DNA from: Psychromonas sp. SP041
GTDB taxonomy: Bacteria; Pseudomonadota; Gammaproteobacteria; Enterobacterales; Psychromonadaceae
Reading direction: 5' to 3'
NCBI RefSeq assembly: GCF_000470315.2
Contig: NZ_CBRF02000001.1
Coordinates: forward strand, 224,525-288,524
Length of the DNA: 64,000 bases
Under the pieces are notes generated by a model that ran no database searches, had not been told where the DNA came from, and was given only the letters and a program-made list of their open reading frames with translations. This document shows, piece by piece, positions 35,401 through 41,307 of this stretch. A program made the position numbers and the translations under genes. The stretch's first letter is position 1, and every line of letters begins with the position of its first letter.

Positions 35401-35786
35401 CCTGGAATGTACTGCGTCTTGGCGTCACTGACAATAATGTAGTCAGCATTTCCCTCTCTAATGCTTTTAAGGGACTTTGTGCCATCTGATAGATACAATT
35501 CATCTGGTGCGATCGTATTCACCTGACCTGAAAAGTACTCATGTTCGAGAGATAAAGTGCTGAGCTCGGAGTTCTTAAACTGATTAAATCCTAAGAAAAT
35601 AACGATCACGCCAAATAAAATGAACATGCCTTTATTTTTTTCTTTATTTGTTTTAGCCAGGCCAAATGCCGATAGTAATAGAACAATGATATTGCTGGCC
35701 ATGCTTCCTACAATAACAGGGAAAGCACTTGCCGGGGACGACAGAAGCACAAGAACCAATGCAAATAGGGCGTTGGAGTTAAACAT
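32478..35786 (-). CDS. membrane protein with rhodanese-like and PEP-synthase-like parts, 1102 aa
   Basis: A signal-like N-terminus (1-21) and two membrane segments (about 26-44 and 54-71) lead to a periplasmic part (72-485). It holds two rhodanese-like segments: residues of about 115-185 (QYIPGSHIIYF, PIYIFSRYRTHGANVA, where Ser stands at the catalytic Cys position) and about 375-445. Five membrane segments (about 484-610) return the chain to the cytosol. There WIVRSNHISSDEQANAGIFE (663-682) resembles the ATP-binding part of PEP synthase, LIEFGITRLSNIKLLQVR resembles its EWxxxxxxxxxxQxR motif, and the end (GGVISRDGSPMSHLAI) is a PEP-utiliser swivelling domain with its His. The role is unknown. 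GAGG precedes the ATG. Confidence 0.7.
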   Translation of the reverse strand: MFNSNALFALVLVLLSSPASAFPVIVGSMASNIIVLLLSAFGLAKTNKEKNKGMFILFGVIVIFLGFNQFKNSELSTLSLEHEYFSGQVNTIAPDELYLSDGTKSLKSIREGNADYIIVSDAKTQYIPGSHIIYFGDKEAISLFSKNTNKPIYIFSRYRTHGANVAAILNENNAMSAVVDSAFLFSNLSGSDVLSDQMNETLSIDDIQYSPIYPKFSAIQESLKDENQFVVTDTNQFKVHSYMNASLLTVVDIAAMTDSDWLKIKEGMNPKLRTRFSFAYNLGDGNIQALVKYASTKLTLPPNKIVYSKTYLNAHPFTELASDNQITPVFYKSTTWLSPLDIYALPEIKNKKVTIGCFTRICTERIPHNGGDYLVRDLTKYNPFTLKNWKLTVEDIPFDKDEIIVLAPEDSNTSLLSYYLAYELDRKMFNFLGFTHSNNELFGGAYFLGGDRALGDSFLIDSSKLSMLLEVTKFTNSWTDIKPLWVTSSTLIIMGIALGAVSLLGGLWAVGSAIVFGFLSIYFNTLFRLPSDVYQHMAVNPLVLTALASFYFILEGGLKPLFKYRWKGLIGALVIFTILLEIMSYTSSPFDRIYLGLFVTLILGSLIVELNNKLMYVPSKVGDKYMKTIPFLKKHSFLHQGFIVKHKTKNIPFTARMLGARKWIVRSNHISSDEQANAGIFETKITSRRKLAQTIKLMKKNLINTLPARDVQFWVMPYINYSKKGVARSHADESGFSISYSIDDEDLVTEGLSGSYRTFHRNHKKTSLEKKIMTLIVKVESYYNKPALIEFGITRLSNIKLLQVRIDEQTHPAFDSEILSAWRDSHRFADNVESSYMSPLGRSVLAKLYNYSIIMDHQHVYRIKEATKPFNYMDAINALNEIKEIHKNIDDHIHKMDLNTFIRQIAHIVEPVSNCITSDKINKDYDGLESLSLDIYSFMSITGGTLASMDITEPWRSFSIQVTASEREVCKSIMMLGLAMCKYFYEKSGINIDHNLSISSHLLSRKGEPLSEATNSLDGWVIVNGEMPIKRVGIDDFKDIPEHELKNYTLMVKSFPNSSMNMIGLFGGVISRDGSPMSHLAITAKNCKVPCRIGTKFYEPIG

Positions 35787-35865
35787 AACAACCTCGGTAT
35801 TTTATAGGGATGTATTTTGGAAAAGGGTGGGCAGATAAGCAATATACTTAAGGCCCACCAGCTAA

Positions 35866-37461
35866 CTAGTTGTTTAGTATTTCAAATAGTTTATCTGAAG
35901 AAACATAGCCTTTAACAAGCTCACCGTTTTGAAGAAAGATACCTGGGGTGCCAGAAAATCCAAGGTTGCGCGCTATTTGTTTATAGTTTTCAACAAGGGA
36001 AATGCCTTCTTTCGTTGCCACTGGGAGACCGATTGCATCAACATCCTTGCTCTTAGGGTGCTTTATCAAATAATTTTGCGCCTTATCAAGAGCATCTGCT
36101 CTCAGTTCGGGTGGTAAACTCCATACTCTAAAGAAAATTTCTTCAGAGCGGGCTCCAAAAATAGGGAACGGCAGATATTCAATTGAGATGCCTTTTGATA
36201 GGTAACTATCCGAATCTGCACTGATCTTATGGCAAAATCCGCAAGCAGGATCAATAAAGATGTAAACTCTAAATTGTTCGTTATCTGCTTTTAGTAAGGC
36301 GCCGAACTGACCCTCCATTGTCTCTCTCATTAACAAAAGGTTGTAAGGGACAAGTGAATCAGAGGTCATGTTGGTCGTCTTACGATTAGAGATGTCTATC
36401 ATGGCAAGTCCGCCACTTCTTTCCCGAACAATAATGTGCTCAGGGGAACCATCTGAATAAAGAGTGCTTCCGCTATTGGTCTTAATTATTCTTAGGGGAG
36501 AACCTTCAATATCAATAATGGTTGTAGCAAGCGTATTTGCATAATAATTCGGAAGATTTTTATTTAACTCCATTAAGAATGCCGCGTCTTTAAGAGACTG
36601 TTTATTTTGATTGAGGTCGACGACATTTTGATTGTTTCTTTTAATTGACGCATTAGCTGTATAAGACAGTGTGTGATAAAAACAGAACAATAATAATGCA
36701 GTCACGCTGAGAATAGATGCTTGTAGGATAAAATTTCGCAAGGTATCGAAAAGCCTTCTTTCACGAACAATTCCTTTCTTTGTAACGATTGTTCTTTTTT
36801 TGATTTTACGTTCGAAATCTGGTGTCTTGTGTTCAATCATTCTAAAAGGGCGCCAGTGACATTTGTTTGCAATTCTCATCATGTCATAATCACCAGGGCT
36901 ATCACCCCAGACATGGAGAGTATAATCAGTCAGTTCGCCAAACTTTTCTTTTAGTCTGACAACTTTTTCTTCAGCGCGACAGTTTTTGCCAACAATAAGA
37001 CCCGTTAATACCCCGTGTTTAACTTCTAATCGGGTACCAATTAGTTTTATGTTTAGCATATTGGCAAAAGGCAAAAGCATTATTTCTGGAGATGCAGAGC
37101 AAATTGTAATTTCTTTCACAAATGTTCGAGCACCTGCGATACTTGTAACAGCATCTGGAATAAGTAGCTTATCAGCGTATTTTTTGCAAAATAGCTCGGC
37201 TTTATTAATTACCAGCTCCTCAGGCACATTGGTTAAGAATTTTTTAATTAGTCGAGCTTTCAGTTCGTCTCTAGAGATCTTGCCGAGGCAGTATTTGATT
37301 GCATCTTTGTACATAGAAAGTAATTTTGTGTAATAGAGGCGTTTTCCAAATAGAAATTTCAAGAAAAGGGTAAAGGAGTCTCTTTTTGTTATGGTTTTAT
37401 CGAAGTCGTAAACGTGTAGAAAAGAGGATGCATTCTCTTTTTTTGTTTTTCTTTTATTCAT
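35866..37461 (-). CDS. HAD phosphatase - DsbC membrane fusion, 531 aa
   Basis: Residues of about 14-210 are a cytosolic HAD-IB (SerB-like) phosphatase: DFDKT (Asp19, Asp21), TICSAS, and WGDSPGDYDM. A basic stretch and one membrane segment (about 243-263) follow. Residues of about 290-531 are a DsbC/DsbG-like domain with an N-terminal dimerisation-like part, the active site DPACGFC (Cys407, Cys410), the cis-Pro loop FSGTPGIF and the ending NGELVKGYV. The DsbC part should be periplasmic and isomerise or reduce disulfides. Its stop lies 79 bp into the leader of no other gene; the 1102-aa gene starts 80 bp downstream on the same strand, so they are probably one operon. Confidence 0.85.
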   Translation of the reverse strand: MNKRKTKKENASSFLHVYDFDKTITKRDSFTLFLKFLFGKRLYYTKLLSMYKDAIKYCLGKISRDELKARLIKKFLTNVPEELVINKAELFCKKYADKLLIPDAVTSIAGARTFVKEITICSASPEIMLLPFANMLNIKLIGTRLEVKHGVLTGLIVGKNCRAEEKVVRLKEKFGELTDYTLHVWGDSPGDYDMMRIANKCHWRPFRMIEHKTPDFERKIKKRTIVTKKGIVRERRLFDTLRNFILQASILSVTALLLFCFYHTLSYTANASIKRNNQNVVDLNQNKQSLKDAAFLMELNKNLPNYYANTLATTIIDIEGSPLRIIKTNSGSTLYSDGSPEHIIVRERSGGLAMIDISNRKTTNMTSDSLVPYNLLLMRETMEGQFGALLKADNEQFRVYIFIDPACGFCHKISADSDSYLSKGISIEYLPFPIFGARSEEIFFRVWSLPPELRADALDKAQNYLIKHPKSKDVDAIGLPVATKEGISLVENYKQIARNLGFSGTPGIFLQNGELVKGYVSSDKLFEILNN

Positions 37462-37579
37462 TTCAAAGTTCTTCTTAATATGCTGTTTTGTATAAAGTCA
37501 ATTCGCAACAGTACTTAATATAAGGGTATTAGTCAATCGGTCAAAAATCACTTATTACAAAAAAAGATATAAAAACATA

Positions 37580-37608
37580 TTGACTTTTATATAGTTGCTC
37601 ACTATATT
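37580..37608 (+). promoter_or_regulatory. promoter upstream of XRE regulator
   Basis: The site reads TTGACT, 17 bp, TATATT with TTTATATAG at the start of the spacer. The leader from about 37615 to 37751 is long. Confidence 0.65.
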
Positions 37609-37660
37609 ATATCTCAAATAGAGGAGAGAAAGGGCCTAGGTCTGACTTCTCTGTGGTTTC

Positions 37661-37720
37661 TGGGGAGGAACTTAGAAATGGCTAGCTCATACAAGTAAAA
37701 GCATGATTTATGCTTGTATG
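37661..37720 (+). promoter_or_regulatory. possible leader peptide and hairpin before XRE gene
   Basis: A strong GGGGAGGAA ribosome site precedes a six-codon frame (MASSYK, 37678-37698). Its last codons lie in the left arm of a hairpin (CATACAAG at 37688-37695 with CTTGTATG at 37713-37720). The layout resembles a translation-sensitive leader; there is no T-run after the hairpin. Confidence 0.35.
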
Positions 37721-37751
37721 TAACCGGCATTAATGGGAATTATCCATTTCT

Positions 37752-38189
37752 ATGATAAACGTAAGGTTAAACATAAATATTAAAGATGCGTATGTTACAG
37801 GCAATAACGTCTGTTTTACATATGCGCCTCAACAGAGAATAGATAGTCATATGGTATCAAGTGCAGAAGTAATAAACGAAACTCCAGATATAATTAAAGA
37901 GCGTCAAGAGTTTGCAAAAGAGACTCAACAGAAGTATCGTCAAGATCTGCTTAATGCAGCGAACCGAATCATTGACGATAAGAATTGGCGCCAGGATGAG
38001 ATCGCAATCCATCTGGGCATGACTCAGCCAAGAGCGAGTAATTTACGCAACAATAAAATTGAAAAATTTTCAGTTCAAGGGCTCCAGGAAATTTTAACGA
38101 TACTTGGATACCAGTTTACATTTGACTTTAAGCCGTCGAAAAGCCGTGCCGCTCATAGAATTGAGGTTAAAGTCTGCTTTAATAAGTAA
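37752..38189 (+). CDS. XRE-family helix-turn-helix regulator
   Basis: Residues of about 60-125 hold an XRE helix-turn-helix of the short antitoxin-like type: NWRQDEIAIHLGMTQPRASN, LRNNKIEKFSVQGLQEILTI. This resembles HigA-like or phage-type regulators with a conserved SxxGLxxxLxxLG end. The first 35 residues look unlike the rest and the true start may be the ATG at 37851. No toxin gene is adjacent, so a toxin-antitoxin role is not supported. It is a candidate regulator of the shared promoter family. Confidence 0.75.
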   Translation: MINVRLNINIKDAYVTGNNVCFTYAPQQRIDSHMVSSAEVINETPDIIKERQEFAKETQQKYRQDLLNAANRIIDDKNWRQDEIAIHLGMTQPRASNLRNNKIEKFSVQGLQEILTILGYQFTFDFKPSKSRAAHRIEVKVCFNK

Positions 38190-38247
38190 TAAAAAGTTTC
38201 CGTTTTAGTAAGCACAAAGCAGAATGTCGTTCCCCCAAACGATTTTA

Positions 38248-38281
38248 AAAAGCCCAAAGTTCCCCCGCTTTGGGCTTTTTT
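38248..38281 (+). terminator. intrinsic terminator after XRE gene
   Basis: A 12-bp perfect stem (AAAAGCCCAAAG with CTTTGGGCTTTT) has an 8-nt C-rich loop and a T-run. Confidence 0.9.
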
Positions 38282-38391
38282 CTATGCATAAATAAAACAT
38301 AAATCCAAATAGTTTACGATAATCCACTCATTCTGCTAAAATTTAAACCCAACTTAAACTAATAATCTATTTAATAAATTGAAGGATAGGC

Positions 38392-39069
38392 ATGACTGTA
38401 AAGATATCAAGAAGAACAAAAGTCAATCTAAATGAGTTCTACGGTAATGGAATTTCTCAAACATTAGTAATTAAGGACTTTTATCAAAAAATCTTTAATG
38501 AAATAACCAATATCAAATGGGTTCCAGATCAAAGAGGGCCATACAACACGATTCCAGAATGGACACAAAGTGTTGTACCGTCTGATGACGGTGAAAGAAT
38601 TAACGAAGAAAGAAAAATGGGCAAAACAAGTTTAGACAGTTGCCCGGTCAAACTCAGAGAACTTATTGAAGAAATGCTTAAAGACGAGCGAGTTATTGGT
38701 GACATGTCGCATATATATAAGCTAAAGCTCGATTATATTGATATTTGGAATGGCGTAGAAGATATGGGGTGGCATTGGGACGGGCCCTGTCAGTCTGAAA
38801 TGATATCTTTGATATACTTTAACGATAAAGATTTAGATATTGAGTATGGTGGCAGCATAGAAGCTGGGGTTAGAGACATTCAAGCAGGTAAGGACTGGAT
38901 GAAAGAGTACCTGGACGTAGAAAGAGTGGCTATTTTCCCACCTATAGGACGCCTCCAGGTCTGGATCAATAATACAAATCCTCGGTTTGTACATAAAACT
39001 AACAAGCTTAAAGATGCTAAATCAAATCGGTTAACAATGACATTTGGTGTATCGCTTATTCCAAACTAA
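38392..39069 (+). CDS. 2-oxoglutarate/Fe(II) oxygenase-like protein
   Basis: The C-terminal half has the double-stranded beta-helix signature: GWHWDGPC (HxD iron ligands), EYGGSIEAG, then RFVHKTNKL (distal His) and SNRLTMTFGVS (Arg for 2-oxoglutarate). It is soluble. Substrates in this superfamily include proteins, nucleic acid bases and small metabolites; the sequence does not say which. AAGGAT precedes the ATG. The next gene begins 25 bp later with its own AAGGGGAA site, so the two form an operon. Confidence 0.75.
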   Translation: MTVKISRRTKVNLNEFYGNGISQTLVIKDFYQKIFNEITNIKWVPDQRGPYNTIPEWTQSVVPSDDGERINEERKMGKTSLDSCPVKLRELIEEMLKDERVIGDMSHIYKLKLDYIDIWNGVEDMGWHWDGPCQSEMISLIYFNDKDLDIEYGGSIEAGVRDIQAGKDWMKEYLDVERVAIFPPIGRLQVWINNTNPRFVHKTNKLKDAKSNRLTMTFGVSLIPN

Positions 39070-39093
39070 CCACCAGCTCTGAAGGGGAACTTA

Positions 39094-40191
39094 ATGCACT
39101 TAGAAGAGATATTTAATAGAACGTTAAAATCATTGCCTAATGCTAATTGGCTTTCCTCCAATAATGGCCATAACATTGCCTTTATGGCGGGTGTCAGTAA
39201 ATGCCTTAATTATTTGGGGGAACAAAACAACGTTGTTGTATTCAATCAACTAAACAAAATGCCACTTATTAAGCTAGGGGACGATTACTACAGTCCATAC
39301 GGAAAAATTAGCGATGATTTCTTCACGGACTACGGAATGAATAAGATCAGTCATGATGCATTTATTTCATACGATCATGAAAAGCTAAAAAATATAGCGA
39401 CCTGGATGAGAATGGATAAAGAAGAATATGAAAAAGAGGTCATTAATGTGCAAGGTGAGTTCTTATCTTCATTGTCTAATCACATAAAGACTGCAGATTC
39501 GATGACTTTTCCCGTTAATTCTTTATATGGCCGATTATACTATTTAGACAAATCTGGGTTCGATATTTCTAGAATGCTTTTTCACGAGACAAAAAAATCT
39601 AATGAGCGCTCAATTGTCGATAATGGCCTTGCTCTAGGCTTAGGAGATGCTGCAAACTCTGATTATCAAATGCCAGAAGGAATTTTTGTTAAACCGGACG
39701 ACAAGCCAATCCATATTTATAGCGAAGAATCAGTGCAGATGCCATTTTTCGCGAGAAAAGGGCAAGTCCTGGATATTGATCAGAGAAAAAACATAGAGAA
39801 AGTCGTCGGTAAGGTGTCTAACGAGTGGCTGACTATCGCTAATGAGCGCGAACATGCCGATTTAGCATATAGTAAGTTAACAGGAGACATAACAAATGAG
39901 TTAATTGATGTCCTACAAAATGCGCCTGAACGGAAAGATGAAGTTAAGGCTACGTTCGACAATGCAATGGTTGATTGGCGAAAAGAGTTGGATAGAATTA
40001 ATCCACTTGCAAAAAAAGCAATGACAAAGTCCTTAAAGGAGCAGGGCTTTGATTACATGCGGGTCAGAAACGACAAAGGCTCTTGGGGTAGAGAGGCGGA
40101 TACGATGGTTGTTCTTGATCCAAGTAGTTTGGTGTGTGCATCGCTCCCGGCAAGAGATTTTGATAATTCTTTTGAGCAAGAAATGTCTTAA
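39094..40191 (+). CDS. hypothetical protein, possible ART-fold (polyvalent type)
   Basis: Residues of about 165-210 (MLFHETKKSNERSIVDNGL, then EGIFVKPDDKPIHIY) and the C-terminal segment (EQGFDYMRVRNDKGSWG, then VVLDPSSL) are laid out like the ADP-ribosyltransferase-related domains of polyvalent proteins on phages and conjugative elements. The N-terminal 150 residues are unknown. No classical catalytic Glu motif can be pinned down. It is paired with the oxygenase gene. It may be a protein delivered with, or protecting, the element; this is speculative. Confidence 0.5.
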   Translation: MHLEEIFNRTLKSLPNANWLSSNNGHNIAFMAGVSKCLNYLGEQNNVVVFNQLNKMPLIKLGDDYYSPYGKISDDFFTDYGMNKISHDAFISYDHEKLKNIATWMRMDKEEYEKEVINVQGEFLSSLSNHIKTADSMTFPVNSLYGRLYYLDKSGFDISRMLFHETKKSNERSIVDNGLALGLGDAANSDYQMPEGIFVKPDDKPIHIYSEESVQMPFFARKGQVLDIDQRKNIEKVVGKVSNEWLTIANEREHADLAYSKLTGDITNELIDVLQNAPERKDEVKATFDNAMVDWRKELDRINPLAKKAMTKSLKEQGFDYMRVRNDKGSWGREADTMVVLDPSSLVCASLPARDFDNSFEQEMS

Positions 40192-40260
40192 ATTACGTGT
40201 TAATGGTTAGTTGATTGGTGAAGGCCACCAATCAACTCTATTTAGCGCAGATGTCTCTTG

Positions 40261-41175
40261 TTAGAAAAAAGACATTTGAGATGGAGCAGTAGTGATGTTG
40301 TTTTCTTCTGGTGCACCGATAATGCTTGGATGAGACAAGGAAGATCCTACTTTGATTTGTTTAAGTACATTACTTGCGTTAGGAGAAGCTTCCCAATTTA
40401 AAAGCATTTGAACTTCTGAAGATGATAAAAGGGATGGGTCTGAGACAATTGTTGACAACTTAAGATTTAAATCAATATTTAAGTCAGATTCTCGTAATGA
40501 TTTGCTCCCTCTACCTTTTGCGTTTTCTTTATTAGAAAATACGCTCTTTGCATTTCCAAATTCATTGATCCAATTACACGCGGTTTTTTCACCGACACCT
40601 TCAAGGCCTTTGATGCTATCCGCTGAGTCGCCTGCGATAGCCAGCATATCCGGTATCATCTCAGGAGGAATGCCGTATTTTTGAATAACTTCCGCTCGAC
40701 GAAACAATTTTCTGCTTGATGGATTGAATACTGAGACATTATCATTAATTAATTGCAAAAGGTCTTTATCGTTTGAATGAATCTCAATGTTGGAAAAGCC
40801 ATGGTTTATAAAGTGGTTGCAGACCATTCCTATCGCATCGTCCGCTTCATAGCCAGGCTTGCTAATTAGCTTGAACCCAGAGGTCAGTAGCAGCTCGATA
40901 AGCGAGTCTTCTTGGCATTTAAGCTCTTCAGGCATACCTTTCTTGTCAGATTTGTATGAATCAACAAGATGATGTCTGAATGTAGGGCCGTTATGGTCAG
41001 AGACAATAATGATTTCATCTTCTTGTCCAATTTTGTTTTTTAAAGCGGCCATTTCCGAGTAGATTGTTAGGGTTACATCATTACGCAAACCATCATTGTT
41101 ATAGCGAGGTATAGAGGTGTAAAATTTGCGGTAAAGAAGGTTATTAAGATCAAATACTATTGCTTTCTTAGGCAT
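40261..41175 (-). CDS. 5'-3' exonuclease (FEN type)
   Basis: A stand-alone flap endonuclease/5' exonuclease of 304 aa. PIN-like motifs with metal-binding Asp/Glu are present: VFDLNNLLYRKF, VSDHNGPTFRH, GYEADDAIG, HSNDKDLLQL, then the helix-hairpin-helix GDSADSIKGLEGVGEKTA. It resembles T5 exonuclease and Xni. The last five residues are QMSFF, which fits the beta-clamp-binding pentapeptide QxxxF at an exposed C-terminus. It should remove RNA primers or flaps. It precedes polA on the same strand order; its promoter is at 41215-41242. Confidence 0.88.
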   Translation of the reverse strand: MPKKAIVFDLNNLLYRKFYTSIPRYNNDGLRNDVTLTIYSEMAALKNKIGQEDEIIIVSDHNGPTFRHHLVDSYKSDKKGMPEELKCQEDSLIELLLTSGFKLISKPGYEADDAIGMVCNHFINHGFSNIEIHSNDKDLLQLINDNVSVFNPSSRKLFRRAEVIQKYGIPPEMIPDMLAIAGDSADSIKGLEGVGEKTACNWINEFGNAKSVFSNKENAKGRGSKSLRESDLNIDLNLKLSTIVSDPSLLSSSEVQMLLNWEASPNASNVLKQIKVGSSLSHPSIIGAPEENNITTAPSQMSFF

Positions 41176-41214
41176 GATGCTCTCATCGTATGGGTTAGTT
41201 TAATTATACTATAT

Positions 41215-41242
41215 ACTATATAGTATAACTCGTAACGGTCAA
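41215..41242 (-). promoter_or_regulatory. exonuclease promoter overlapping a 16-bp palindrome
   Basis: The minus strand reads TTGACC, 16 bp, TATAGT. The perfect palindrome TATACTATATAGTATA (41212-41227) covers the -10 box and is a likely operator related to the shared TATACT element. Confidence 0.65.
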
Positions 41243-41307
41243 TAGTTACTTATTAATTTCATTAGGCCCGCTAGAAGGCAGGGCCTAAAATAGAAGAAAT
41301 GAATTAA

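Noticed and set aside
37752..38189. Toxin-antitoxin module around the XRE gene
   Set aside because: No small toxin-like gene is next to it; the downstream gene is an oxygenase after a strong terminator.
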